Shown here: positions 46,035-58,676 of the stretch, piece after piece | Numbering within the stretch: the stretch's first letter is position 1 | Layout of the letters: each line of letters starts with the position of its first letter | NCBI GenBank assembly: GCA_026874595.1 | Contig: CM049312.1 | Coordinates: 28,019,956 to 28,083,955 of the forward strand | DNA: 64,000 nucleotides | DNA from: Sipunculus nudus | Taxonomy: Eukaryota > Annelida > Sipuncula > Golfingiida > Sipunculidae | Direction: 5' to 3' | Made by a program: the position numbers and the translations under genes | The notes under the pieces: generated by a model | Database searches by the model: none | Told to the model about the DNA's origin: nothing | Seen by the model: the letters and a program-made list of their open reading frames with translations, nothing else

Positions 46035-47439
46035 CTTGGAGTTTATTTAATCCAAGAAATCCGAGAGTACACTTCTTTTTTGGCTATTTCAATGTGAACG
46101 GAACAGCTTTCTTGGATCGATATAGACCTGGAAACATAATGTAGGTCATGTGTAGGTCAAAGTCTGCATGATCTGAATTGATAAGAGTTGTTTTGTTTCT
46201 TCCATTGTAAACAAAGTTGGCTTACGGTATATTTGAACGGTATATATAGTAGTATAGCAAGACAACGCATGACAAGGTTCAATACCTACTTACTTATAAT
46301 ACAAAACATGGCTCGTGGTCTAATTTATAATGATGCCAATTAACACTTGCTTATCTTATCATGAAAATTTTATCATGCTTACTTTTATGTCGGTTCTAAG
46401 CGCGCGCATTGGTTGGAGAGGTTCCATAATTCAGCTAAACAATACATACACCTAGATTTATACAATCTTTGTGGAGATTTATTTTCTGAAGCAAAACAAT
46501 ATGCACACAGGCAAGAATACTCTAAGGGGTCTTTACTAAGAAATAGTCTACGAGTATACGCTGATCCTTGGCCTGAAAGCAAAAAAGCTGGCGCTATCAT
46601 AGATTTTGAGGAAGTTTAGTGTATTAAGCTCAATCATTAACTTTGCGCAGTTGTATACTTTATTTAAATAAAGAGAAAAATTAGCAGGAGAAATCCGTAC
46701 GAATGATTAACTCATACTGCCACAATTTGTACTTTGTTAACACTGCTAGATCGTACAGCATGTGTCTGTGTGTGTGTGTGAAGTAGTGGATGTTTGTATG
46801 AGTGTGGGTGTGTTTGTGTGAGAGAGAGAGAGTGCGAGAGAGATTAAAATTCTACGTGTCTGTTTACCGTAGCAACACTGCCTGACCATGCTCCGATCAT
46901 GAGCATGCGCGACGACTCCAAAAAAGGAGAATACATGAAAGAAGAAACGGAACAGCGTTTGGAAGTTTGAAAAATAAAATGAATTTGTGAAGTTGTTTGG
47001 GTAGCCACAAGATGCTGTGAGCTATATTTGTTTTGCGTCACCGATCGCCTGGTGAAGAATTATTTCTGCTCGTGTACAGGTGGTTTAGAAAGAAATATTG
47101 GCAGATTTTCCATACAATTTTACTATAAAACACTATACGTCATGGTTACTTATGTATATACACAAAATGATAAACACTCTACATGGTTTTGCTATTATGA
47201 TAATGATGATAATAATGGTTAAAGTAATGAAAATAATTGATGAGGAGGATGATATGATTGATAAAATCGATGTGTTTTTTTCTAAAGAGGTATATAATGA
47301 CTGACTTTATGAAAACATGTGAACATGTTTATCTAGCACTAAGGTTTAATGACAGATACAGAATTTAGAAAACGTAAATCTTAAATTAGACAAATAAAAA
47401 TTATTATCATTATTATTAAAATTAGTATCTTAAGATATT
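46035..47439. other. Intergenic region
   Basis: Contains a GT tract at about 46762-46779 and GA tract near 46821-46831. The segment 46200-46390 resembles parts of 48230-48420 and 63170-63310. No supported gene. Confidence 0.5.
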
Positions 47440-47504
47440 TGGGGAAGGAAATTGACATCTCAAAATTCACCTTCTGGGAAATGGCTAAAATGGGGAGAAT
47501 ACAT

Positions 47505-47705
47505 ATAAAATGGAGGATGATCACGCACGTATCAAATTGAAAGGAACACCTGATTATGCTGCTAACACTCGCTATGTCAAAGGGTTTCACTAGTTTTCCG
47601 TCGAAAGACAAAGCGAATACTTGGTGAACGATGGCTGGAAACTGTTGGCAATGGTGGCGTGCCCTGGCGGTGATAGAGAGATGGGTCAGGATAAGATGAG
47701 CAGCC
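47505..47705 (+). pseudogene. GW-EKW family, degenerate member 8
   Basis: The C-terminal half survives: KLKGTPDYAANTRYVKGF, stop, then VERQSEYLVNDGWKLLAMVA followed by CPGG. A frameshift places VIERWVRIR in the next frame, ending at TGA. It is similar over its whole length to the pseudogene at 29940-30165, but this copy still has the G-W-K that the other lost. Confidence 0.75.
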
Positions 47706-47799
47706 TACAGATGAAGTAGGGGGACCACAGGTAAAGAAAAAGCAGAAATGAGTGATGTGTATACAAATGGACAAAACTAGTACGTTTTGAGAATAATCG

Positions 47800-47840
47800 A
47801 TATCCAAAACAAACACACACACACCCTCACACACACACAT

Positions 47841-47891
<51 letters not shown>
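47800..47891. repeat. (CA)n-(AT)n compound microsatellite
   Basis: A CA-rich tract is followed by about 21 AT units. Confidence 0.95.
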
Positions 47892-47893
<2 letters not shown>

Positions 47894-48255
47894 TGGTTTA
47901 GCCGTGTTAGTCTGTAGTTGAAGCATAGATTAAGATAAAGATTGACGCATTTTAGATAGACTAACTTGTTTATTAACACACGAGCTTTCGAAGCACACAG
48001 GCTTCATTTTTTACCTAGGCGCTTTCCGCCGAGGGGTTTTTACCCCATTTTATAACTTTTTTTATGGATTGTTGGAAGGAGATTAAACCGAATCTTTGAA
48101 CCGAAACTGTGGTCAAATACCGTAGAAAAGAGCCTTCCGGGAAAATAGGCATTTTGCGTCTTCCCAATCTTTCTCTTATTCGTTTTCCCAATCTTTCTCC
48201 TCTGGGAAATTTTAGTTGTATCGATTGTATAAACAAGACAACATGTAGCAAGGTT

Positions 48256-48312
<57 letters not shown>

Positions 48313-48420
48313 CAGGTGCAAGACATGGAGTTCTAGTAGTCTGATAACCTGTAACAAGGTTTAGTCTACCCAAGTATACTGATAATGACATGCACATTGA
48401 ATGGACTTATGTGATATTAA
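47892..48420. repeat. Dispersed repeat with an (AT)n tract
   Basis: Includes GAGCTTTCGAAGCACACAGG near 47981 and (AT)n at 48259-48309. The part 48120-48360 matches 63060-63310 (TCTGGGAAATTTTAGTTGTA, AACAAGACAACATG, GTTTAGTCTACC), and a shorter match lies at 46200-46390. Confidence 0.65.
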
Positions 48421-48437
48421 TGTTTAACTGTATGTCT

Positions 48438-48875
48438 TCCTTACAGACTATTAATGAATAACCAAATCTCTTTAGGATTTAATGTACAGTTTCCTTGCTC
48501 TAGGAGCATGCATGGCACACTAGACCTTTGTGCCTGTGCAGACGTTGGGTGTAGCCATTTCCAAATTAAGGCTCAACATAGCAAAGATGAAGATGGATTG
48601 ACAATTATGGGTGAAATATCAGTTATCAAACATATGGACTTGTCGTTCCTGAGTGACATGGAAGAAATTACACATCAGCTAATGTGTGGCCGGAGAGAGT
48701 ATTTTGCTAACGCAAGTACATATTTTCAAGTGAAGGCAAAGCCGTTAGCATACGACTGAATGTCGGTGATTCGTCGAGGTATCTCCTTGGGCTGTATTTG
48801 TTGCAGCATGGTTGGAAACTTGCAGGAGTTGGCGTAGGTCCTGAACGAAAAGTTGTTGAAAAATGGATCGGCTGA
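48438..48875 (+). pseudogene. GW-EKW family, member 9 (frameshifted)
   Basis: A strong acceptor-like TCTTCCTTACAG ends at about 48447, suggesting an exon start. The N-terminal block (HFQIKAQHSKDEDGLTIMGE, then MDLSFLSDM) is in one frame. The C-terminal half (GKAVSIRLNVGDSS, then LLQHGWKLAGVGVG and VVEKWIG) is in another, ending at TGA 48873-48875. The shift lies near 48715-48735. Closest to the 60922 member. Either a pseudogene or the site of an unseen small intron. Confidence 0.75.
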
Positions 48876-49739
48876 TCCATGGGGTCCTGGTAAACTTCTT
48901 ATGGAACACTAACATTACAAATTGTATATGCTCAAGCTAAAAGAAAAGTCTCTGGAAGTTATCGAGGAAAATTATACATGTGCGTGTGTGTTAATCTGTT
49001 TTCTATGTGGGCAGAACAAACATCGCTATTCTGTAGTAAAGGGATTTTTGATTTCATGTAATAGAAACAATTAGGTCATGGTGCAAATAACATTTGTTTA
49101 AACTATATTGTTTTATATCAAACAGCAGAGGTGAAACAACGAGAGAATACATAACCTCTGTGTATATGTGTACGATGTTTCCTCCACTTACGACAAAGAA
49201 TACATTCAAATTAAACCAACATTGTTAACTTTGAGTCGAAAAGGCCGGATTTGTGTTGGGGAGTCATATGCGAGTCAAAGTATTAATAATTGTCACATGG
49301 ACAGCGTAAGGTGGATATATATGTAACTGTTTTGCACGTTTCAAGGGCCGGACAGTTAACGATGACCAATGATTAGTATTACAGGAATTACTTTAGCTTA
49401 AAATCAATTTCAATCACCGAATGTCAGACATATGAGTGTTGCGTTACACTGTTCCCTGAATACCAGTTGTCAATATGAAATCAATCCTGAACTTCCGTGT
49501 AAAAGAAAAGGAATGTTAAGTTGCAACACAACAAACAAAGCTATCAAAGATGAATATAAGTGCAGTCAACATTAAGGAAATTTATGTATTGGTTTCTTGA
49601 GATTATGGATTTCTCTGTAGTGTAGATAATTTATATAAAATTGACTCGATATAATGACCTTGCTGAGGAGTTAGTTGAGCTTAATTGTGCAGGCATATAT
49701 GTAAAGAAGGTATACATGTATTCAAGTCCAAAGGAAATT
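48876..49739. other. Intergenic region
   Basis: No supported gene or named repeat. Confidence 0.5.
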
Positions 49740-52150
49740 TTCTGTTAAATAGTCTTGATTTACAGAACAAATTGTTTTTAATCTTGATTTTAAAATGTCC
49801 AAGAATTCACTGCATCTTACATATGGTGGGAGTTTATTCCATATTCTAGGTTATGCATCGAGAAAGGATGATTTTCTAACTTTTTCTAGTAAGCAAAAGG
49901 CAATGGTAACTTACTTTCACTGCGTGATCTTAATAAATAATATTCTAATAAAGTCTATAGACTTGTTGGGGCAGTTTTATTCTTACAATTGTATACAATA
50001 ACAAGGACATTGTAACTAATTCATTCTCGAATTTTCAGCCAATTTAAACTTTAGAGAGATGGTAAAATGCTACCATATCTTTTTAATTCTATATATTGTA
50101 CAAGCTGCTTTGTTCTGTATCCTCTACAGATTTGAAAAGTAACACTACAGGCACCCAGAGAAAGGCTGTTGCAGTAGTCAATATACGGCTTAAGACCAGG
50201 CCTTGGACTATAAATGTAATAGTACTTTCAGAGTGGTGACCGTATCCTGTTTATATTTTTCAATGTCAGGTACGTTGAACTGCAGATCTTAATAATATGT
50301 TTTTTTTAAATACTCTCCATTAAGTATCCTAAATTCCTTACAGTTTCTTTAGGGATGACATTGTCATCTTCAAATCCAATTGCAAAGTTTTCAATCCTTC
50401 TCAACTAGATTTGTGTCCCTAATAATATGCACTCAGTTTTATCATCATTCACTTTCAGTAAGTTAGTTTGCTTCTAAGTTCTAATATTACTGATACCGTC
50501 TTCTAACGTTTTTATGATGCCTTGTTTACTTATATTGAAGAGTAGTTTAAAAGAGAGATACATTTGTGTATAATCTGCATAAAACATAATGTTTACACTA
50601 TGCTTCTTGCAAATATTCCCGGGGGGGGGGGAGGGGAGCTGTATACAGAGTGTATAATACTGCCCCCCCCCCCCTACACACACACACACACAATAGACCC
50701 ATGCGTTACACCACAATTCAGTTCTACAGCGGTAGATATAACATAACAAACAAATGAATGACTGCTATCTTTCAGTTTTCAGCCATAAAAGACATTGCCA
50801 CATATTCCATATCTGACTGCAGCCGGTGGCCGGTTCAGTAATAACTGTTGACCGACTGTGTCGAACGCAGCACTTAAATCTAATAATACCAAACATGTCT
50901 CTTTTTTTGTTGATCAACCGCATCCCAGATATCTGTCTGCACTTTCAGCAAAACAGTTTCGGTGGAGTTCCCAGTTCCCAGTTCTATTAATTTCCGAAAG
51001 AAAGGAAGATTTGCAACAGGCCTATAGGTAAGCCTCCTTTATTATCAGTAGGGGTCTCACAACTGCTGATCTTAGTTGTTGAGGAAATACACCTTGTTAC
51101 AAAGAAGCATTTATCACATTAGTAAGCACTGGAACGAAAAAGTTAGCATTCTCCTTGACCACGTATTTTCGTCTCTTAACTGACTGCTCAACCAACAGTG
51201 CAAATTCACAAAAAAATAACTCTCTATTTCTGTAGCAGATTTAATACAGTTTATCAACAATGATATGGTTTTCCTGATTCCAATTCATTTATGATCTTTG
51301 CTATTTTAGATATAAAATAAATATTCAATTTATCAGCAAGTACAATTCCATCTGCAAAAGGTGGAAGTGGTTCTTTTCCAGAGCTAAATCTGATTAGCAA
51401 TTTTTTGTAAATTGTCTTGAAGGCTGTGATAGAATTGCCTCCTAGCATATTTCAATTTATTGCTTGTGTATCTTTAATTTTCTTCCAGTTCCTTTCTTTT
51501 TTCAAGCGAAGTTTTTTAGTGGTTCAGTGACCCAAAGGCACAACAGTCTGTGTTTTGATTTAGATACTTTTCACTGGTGCGTGTTTGTTTGCTAAAGCTT
51601 TTAGATGTTCATTTATTCTTGATACCATGTCGTTGACATCGCCTTTCACGATGCGATGCGGCAGTTCTTCAAAATAATTCACTAACAGTGTCTCTTTCAA
51701 TCTTTTTTCAAACATCTAATTTTAATTATTTCATTTCGCTTCTACCTGTTTCAATTGCAAGATTTAAGTGTATGAATCAGTGATCTCATATAAAATGCCC
51801 ATGCTGAATATTGCACACCAAATTAGGGGAATTTTTAAATTTAACAAGATCAATAATGTGGCCAGCAGTATGGGTTGGAAAGACTACTTTGTTTTTGAGA
51901 TCAAAGTTTTCAATCAAATTTTGCAAGATTAATGTTTAAATCTGCAACCATGACTAGGTCATTAGTCCTATTAATATTCACTTTAAATCGTTGCATATAT
52001 TGCACAATTCTAGGGTGCTAGTGCCAGGGTATCTGTAAAGCACACACATGGATCGAACAGTCCTTGAGGGTGTTTTGAGAGTAAAATCTGCACATTCTAA
52101 GGATGAATATTGGTATTCAATATCCATGGGTGATAGAACCTTCAACACAC
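49740..52150 (-). mobile_element. CR1/L2-like LINE, decayed
   Basis: In minus-strand order: a short endonuclease-like segment near 51960 (LVMVADLNIN), an RT stretch with a NCGVTHGSI motif near 50710 that is interrupted by (CA)n and G-run expansion, FYADYTQMYLSF near 50580, LKVNDDKTECILLGTQ near 50420, and the 3' end block NKLPPYVRCSEFLDI near 49830. The RT catalytic Y-A-D-D reads Y-A-D-Y, and many stops are present, so it is dead. Clade assignment is from motif style only. Confidence 0.7.
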
Positions 52151-53349
52151 AGTTGATCTAAATCATTATTTAATAATTGTTTTGCTTGGTGTTACGGAGG
52201 AAAAGAGAGTTGACAGATAGATCCTTAATTGTTCTTTATAATGTAAAGCGTCTAGACTTTAGTATCATAAACTAAGTATTATAAGATATCAAGTGTTTAA
52301 AAAACTATAATTGAATGTGAGGGAGACTGAACGTTATGTGTATTATTTCCTGAGAAATATTGACTATTGCCTTTTATTTCGAGGACTCAGTTCCAATGGT
52401 TTTGTGACATTAAATTGTGCATGGTGCTTTTGTACCAGCTTTCGCCTTTCGAGATGACGTGGTCTGCCCCAGCACTGGCATTGAAAACTTGGACCATACT
52501 ATGCTACAGTCGGCCCATTGCATAGACCTCTCTGCTCTAAAATGATGTTCATTTATATCTGAATTAAAATATCCAGGCCTTACAACTTCGGAAACCAAAC
52601 TTCAACCTATTCCACTTTAAAGGGAATAATAATTTTAAGCAAAGGTCGTAATAACGCCTTTTTGTCTGTCTCAGACAGCAAACAATTACACGGAAAGGCA
52701 TTTTGGATTTTTTTATAAATCCGTTGTAAGGGTGAACACCTAGATGATTTTCACATTAGTAGCTGATAAGGACAAACAAACATGACACAAAAACGAAGTA
52801 AGTTTTTGGTGGTGTTCTACTGCACAATCTTGTTTCTGATATAACAGTGTTACTCTAAAAAATGTCAGTTCTTTTTGCATGCAAGTGTGCATGAAGAGTG
52901 GAATGTAAGATGACAGAATCAGGATTACACTGAGCGAAGGACGACTGAGAGTTTGATATGATGGTAGGATGCATCTTTAAAGGAAAGACATTTTTTTTTC
53001 AACGAAAAGGCAAACCTGTATTAATGCCTTTTCGTTGGTTAACGATCCATGTTTCAAGTATATATTAAACCCTATTAGCATATCCATTTTTTTGAAGAAG
53101 AGTATTTATCATATTCAAGTTTTTTTATTTGCAAATTTTATGTATTTGCAATGAAAATATTCTGAAAATATAAGTTAATTCAGAATTATAAGTAAGTCAT
53201 TTTTTTATATTTAGTTTGGCTCACACCAAGTCAAGTTATGCGTTATACATGCTTAAATATTTAGTAAATGTGCACTTTAATCATTGTAAACCCTATTGAA
53301 TAAATACAAAATGTAGCAGAAGTCTAGAATAAGAATGAAATAAACAGAG
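52151..53349. other. Intergenic region
   Basis: No supported gene. An inverted pair around 52990-53035 (CAACGAAAAGGCA with TGCCTTTTCGTTG) forms a 13-bp dyad. Confidence 0.5.
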
Positions 53350-53800
53350 GACATTTATTTTAAAATGTTGTTCCTGTAACCTTGACCATTTGCCAATAAA
53401 AAAGCCTGAGAACTTACTATCCTGGAAATTTACAGCATTTTGATTTTCATATCAATTTTAAAAAAATAGTGTGTCCAACGACCTTGACTGCTGACCAGGT
53501 AACCTCAAAATCTTCAGACTTCTTCCACTTTGGGCGGGTTGTAAAGATATATTGTAAAGAAGGTTTGGGATGAAAGGTGTGATTTACAATGCATCCACAA
53601 TCTATTTAAAGATATGGGTCCTGTGATCTTAACTTTGATCTCTGGACCCTTCAACAAAAGATTCTTCCTTTAGCGGTGGGTGATTATAAGATCAAATTTG
53701 AACCCAATCTGTCTATCCAGAGTCATCTACCATAGGGTAACTTGTGAAAGGATGGGCCCTGTGACCATACCCTTTTTTTAATCCTGTGACGCAAACGTAT
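53350..53800. repeat. Dispersed repeat with TGACC/ACCTTGA modules
   Basis: Repeated ACCTTGAC/GTGACC-like text at about 53378, 53481, 53626 and 53760, as in 27640-28205. No coding capacity. Confidence 0.5.
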
Positions 53801-54030
53801 ATTATTTACACATATGTATCTATCACCTTTAGCAATTTTTTACAGCTGCAGCAAAGAAATTTGCAAAAAATACGGATGTGGCAACTGATTTTACTTAAAA
53901 TTCATACTTAAACTAAGATATTTCGGTAATTGTTCTGTTTTGGAATTTGAAAAGTTTATAAATCCTGGTTAGCTCTTTCAAGGTTCGAGGTGCCATCTTA
54001 TCATTTGCTTCATTTGTACGCATTTTTGGC

Positions 54031-54400
54031 TCAGCTGACGGAAAGTCAACTGAGGTATAAGAATGGCTCTTGTCCGTCCTGCCGTCTGTAAGCAGGGCGC
54101 AAATTGTAACCGCTTACCCAAGAAACATGTGACTAAATATTCAGGTAGGGTAATAAAAACTCTCCGTGGAAACCTGACATTAGGTCACTGTGGCCTAATG
54201 CCTCCGAGCTATGGGGCTCGTAAATACCTCCAGGATAATAAAAAAAATGATTTAAAAAAAAACATGAAGGATCTTGATATTATTGTGTTTATTGATTATG
54301 ATTGGTTTCTTTAGTTCCTGAAGACTGGCGGCGCCACCTGTATTTTTTTAATAAGTTTTTTCCTTTATTTTGAGACTGCTAAAATATACTGATACTTTCA
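54031..54400 (+). repeat. Dispersed repeat family copy with a terminal hairpin
   Basis: Begins GCTCAGCTGACGGAAAGTCA with the dyad CTCAG...CTGAG, then CAGGGCGCAAATTGTAAC and GGCGGCGCCACCTGTA, as at 39.64-40.69 kb. The ORF at 54063-54314 lies within the repeat. Confidence 0.7.
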
Positions 54401-54444
54401 AATTCACAACTGTGGTATCATCTGTGTCCTGAAACCTTTGTGTT

Positions 54445-55450
54445 TATCGGGGCTTCACTCGAATGAGCGGATTCCCTATATTAAGCAACCTGTCCGTCCA
54501 TCTGTTCGTCTTTTTGTATGTCCGTCAAATTTGTTTTCTGATGATAACTCCATTTTGGATTGACATATGGATTTCAAACTTGACCTATATAAGACCAACC
54601 TCTATCGCAAGAACTCTGTTGATTTTTGGTCATGAGGTCAAAAGTCAAGGTCACAGGAACCACTTATTTAGAAAGATTGTGGATGCGCAATTTAAGTCAT
54701 CCAAAACCTTCCATATAGCTGTATGGCCAATAAAGGAAAAACCTAATTAATTTTTGGGTCACAAAGATTACAGGTCAAGCTCACGGGGACCATCTGTCCA
54801 CATATTTGTTTCAGGATGATAACTCCAGTTATGTTGGTCCTATTGGTTTCAGTCTTGACTCATATGTGACCCATCAATAATGTAAGAATCCTTTTGATTT
54901 GGGAACATGAGGTCACAGGTAACAGGACCAACTTCTTTAAAAAGATTGTGGACTTATTTTAAGCCAACTTTTCATGCCAAACCTTTCATCTTTCAGATAT
55001 TGCTCACCTGCCAATATTGGAAGAAACTAATGAATTTTGGGATCCCAAAGTCAAAGGTCAAAGTCACGGGAACCATCTATCCACATATTAGTTTTTAGAT
55101 GATACTCCTGTTTAGTTTGACAAATTGATTTCAAACATTACTTATCTATGGCACATGCCTAAAGTAAGAATTCTGTTGATTCCGGGTCATGATATCAAGG
55201 TCAAGGTCTCAGGAACCACTACTTTAGTACGATTGTGGATGCGTATTAAGCCAAAGATTTACCTTCCGTCTTCCACATGTGGCGCACCTGCCAATAGGGG
55301 AAGTTTCCTTTTTTTTTATTTTTGGGCACACTTCGTCAAAGGTCAAGGTCACAGGGCCCATCCATTTACTATTAGTTTATGGATAATAACTGTTTATTTG
55401 GGTAGACAGGTTGGCTGCGCACTGATCTTATTGTCATCAAGGCATAAAGG
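54445..55450 (+). repeat. Long dispersed repeat with TGACCT/AGGTCA arrays
   Basis: After TTCACTCGAATGAGCGG, three related units (about 54640-54720, 54890-55080, 55190-55400) each carry GGTCA-containing text such as AAAGTCAAGGTCACAGG and AAAGGTCAAGGTCACAGG, then GATTGTGGA and ATATAGCT-like blocks. Related to 27640-28205 in opposite orientation. ORFs here are not conserved between units. Confidence 0.7.
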
Positions 55451-55779
55451 TAAACGTTAGACCAAAATAAATGTCTTAGTTAATATCAAGTAAGTCATTG
55501 GGAAATTAGTACTTGCAATGCATACAAGAAATCAGGTCGCTATGACCTGTATTCTAAGAGTTTTCATAATTCACGATAAGAAAAGTGCGACGCAAAAGGG
55601 ACTGATTTGTGCTCAGATGGACAAGGGGTAATCACTCAAGCTAAGATGACATATGGTTAGACAAATGCATGTAATGGACGGCTAGGTCCATGAAACATGC
55701 GGAAGGTCCAACAAATTGAGTTATCTTAGGATTCCAAGAGGCTTCTATAGACTAGTCATAACAAAACTAGTTTATTTTG
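55451..55779. other. Spacer
   Basis: Nothing supported. Confidence 0.5.
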
Positions 55780-56045
55780 TTTTACATTAACGGTTGAGAA
55801 ACTTTCATTATCCGTCAGTTTCGTATTACGTTATCAGTTAACAAATGTAGTTACATTATCGGTTGATCATGTACAGTATTACATTATTGGTTACTGCTAC
55901 AGTATCGGCCATTCCTTTATCACGTTATCGTTGGTATTAGATTATCAGTTGATTTGTTAGTAATTATCAGTTCGTGTTACTTTATCGATTGATTTCTTAT
56001 AATATGATCGGTCAATGTTACATTTTTAATTAAATTATCAGCTTT
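55780..56045. repeat. Degenerate minisatellite (TTA-C-TTATCGGTTGAT type)
   Basis: About ten loose units of the form TTACATTATCGGTTGATC with 20-30-base spacing and many indels. Confidence 0.7.
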
Positions 56046-56935
56046 AACAAGCTTCGTGTGTTGGGTGTATCTTCACCCCGGAGATCTCCGGCCGGAGATC
56101 AAAATAAAACCCGGAGATCGCAATATCTTAATGAATAAGGCAGCGATTCGTATCAAACCTTCCCCATACACTCTTAAATGACATCCGCATCGAATATGGT
56201 ACTTAATTTGCAAGTGCATAAAAAATTAATTGAGTTATCAGAGGAAACCTCACCCAGAGACGACCCGGAGATCATCCGGAGACCCCAGTATTGCCCAGAG
56301 ATCCGCTTACCATTCATTCACACTCGCCACAACATATGGCATCAAGGTCGGAGGTCATCGACCATAAAGTCGTAGATAATCGTGTTTGCTCTTAGAGCTG
56401 TGTGACCAGTCCCTCAGTCCCATGAGTTCACTGATAACACGGTCGTGCCGGGTCAATGTTCACCTGAGAGTTCCCGTGTACGTTGAATATTTATCGCACA
56501 CAGTTTACACTCTTCCGCCGCTGATATAGCAGAGGTCAGATATAGTCCTTGCTAAATAAGTAACGTTCGGAAGCTAATATTTCGATAAATCACCTGTAGT
56601 GACTCTTTTTAGGTGAGTATATTGAATCCTTGTTAATATAATAATATTATTTTTAAAAATAATTTAACAGATGAAAGGTGAAGAGGAATGGACCGGGTTC
56701 AGCTTCACACTGGTCCCTGTCATAATTCGGGGATAGGGTGGGTCCTCAGGGTATTGAGTCAAGATGATTTATTATGTGCCACTTGATAAAATAAAAAAAT
56801 ATACAGTTTACTGCAACAAGTACTCGTAAACAAATCGGCACCCTCACCCTTTTATATGTAAACAAAATTATGTTTATGCAGGGTATTATGAAACCCAATA
56901 TCAACAAATCACGTAGTCGTGACGAGCACAAACTT
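56046..56935. other. Spacer with CGGAGATC motifs
   Basis: CCGGAGATCTCCGG is a 14-base palindrome at 56078-56091. CGGAGATC recurs five times up to 56290. No supported gene. Confidence 0.55.
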
Positions 56936-57747
56936 TGTTACGGAGACCAAAAAAAATCAGATTCTGTAACACTAGGCAGCGTGAAATGTCAAGGGGAATG
57001 ACTAAGGAAGTCAGTGTTTTTTGTTAACAAATAATGATAATTTATTCTTATAAACACCCTAACATTACAATACACTAAATCAATACAATTACACAGTATA
57101 AAAACAGTATAACAGTAAATCAATACAATTACACAGTATAATAAATAAAGTGTACGGATCCTGGATACCACCACTGTCACAGCGACAACACGTGTTTTAA
57201 AACGTATATTCCAGATGAAAAGTTCACATAAATCTTCTCAGGGAGTAATAGTCCAATTCAATCACAAAATCAATCAGCTGTAATCCAAAAGTGAAGTTCT
57301 TGTAATAATCCCGAAAGCAAACTGGAGACAGGCCGCACTAAATCTGCATAGAGTTCGTAGAATCCCTGACACTACTGCAATTATCGGATAGGTCCAAAAC
57401 TGACTCACACCTTTTTGTGTCCGCTGGAATATTTCTCTCTCCTCTCCCGGCTCTAAAACCCAGCCTCTATTTATAACTTTTCATCCGAAAATTCAAGAAT
57501 CTTCTACTAATGAACAATCCCAAAGAACCCAACAATACATAATACACACTCCCAAAGGACATTTCAATTTAGATACGCGCTCATAGAGCGCAACCAGCCC
57601 AGTAAGTTCCAGATTAGTATGAACGTTGTTTCTACACTCCGCAGTTCAGCAGGTGCGGCTATTTAAAGCAGCGCACAGGTGTTGCGCTTGACACGAAACT
57701 GAATGCCTACAGACACATGTACCACAGTAAAATAGACACCTGTAACA
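56936..57747 (-). repeat. Isolated LTR of the Gmr1-like family (812 bp)
   Basis: On the minus strand TGTTACAGGTGTC to CTCCGTAACA, with the same internal blocks as 17023-18758 and 35318-36079. The flanking bases do not form a clear duplication. No element sequence adjoins it. Confidence 0.8.
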
Positions 57748-57977
57748 CGGGGGTCTTATCCTGTTGTTCGTCAGACAACACTCTGTCCTTTTATTCTCGA
57801 CCATACTGAAATTCAAAATTTGTTCAGACGACTCGACCACATGGGTCAAGAACGGTTTCTGAATGAGTATATAAATTTTATTTAGACTCCTGTCCCCTAA
57901 AATTAATTAAGCTAAAATGTAAACCAGATTAAAAATGGTATCTCTTGTCAATTATTATTGTTATAAATAAAATGATA

Positions 57978-58022
<45 letters not shown>

Positions 58023-58268
58023 ATTATTATTGTATTTTTTATATTCAATGCTTTTGTTATCATCATCCCTGTCGATACAAATATTTTATTATTTTTTGCA
58101 GACAAATTTTCAGTGCAGAGCATCTGGAATATTCTTGGATAGCATATATACATGGATGCATTTAACTTCAACTACGTTTACATTCAGGGAACACAATCTT
58201 CAAACAACAATCTATGAAATTGTCCGTCGATTTCTCTGGATAATTTGATTCAAATTCTCATAATTTTC
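57748..58268. other. Upstream region of member 10, with (TTA)n
   Basis: A (TTA/ATT)n tract lies at about 57971-58031. TATTTTTTGCAG at about 58091-58102 is a possible splice acceptor. No other supported feature. Confidence 0.55.
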
Positions 58269-58676
58269 ATGGAGACCCTAGATATTAAAGCGATCTCCGG
58301 CGAAGAATTTTACCAACTTTCCTTGAGCGGAAAGTTGAATGTTGTCCAGAAATATGGAAATTTAAACCAGCTGCAACACAACATTGTCAGGAGACAGGCA
58401 CCATCCCGACATCCTCCACCTTACATGGCCATCACCCCTTCCATCACGGAGCCCCCAAACCAACCCAAAATTAATACCGTCGACCTTGGGATGGGGTATG
58501 GGAGGATGGATATTTGTACAAAGTACACCCCTACCATGCTCTGTCGAGAGCGGATCGGTGAGAGCTTACTGAGAGACGGTTGGGAGTTGAAAGGATTTGC
58601 TTGCCATGGAAGTGATATTGTTTTAGAAAAATGGATTGGGGTTATGACACCCCGAAGTAATCATGGTTGGCAATAG
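58269..58676 (+). CDS. GW-EKW family small protein, member 10 (135 aa, intact)
   Basis: The ATG at 58269 is chosen; the frame is open further upstream but starts there without an ATG. The N-terminal block is METLDIKAISGEEFYQLSLS, then GKLNVVQKYGNL. A proline-rich, divergent middle (about 44-66) replaces the usual spacer. The C-terminal block is LCRERIGESLLRDGWELKGF, then IVLEKWIGV (G-W at 104-105, L-E-K-W at 119-122), with a short tail. No signal peptide. It is the most divergent intact member in the middle part. Function unknown. Confidence 0.78.
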   Translation: METLDIKAISGEEFYQLSLSGKLNVVQKYGNLNQLQHNIVRRQAPSRHPPPYMAITPSITEPPNQPKINTVDLGMGYGRMDICTKYTPTMLCRERIGESLLRDGWELKGFACHGSDIVLEKWIGVMTPRSNHGWQ

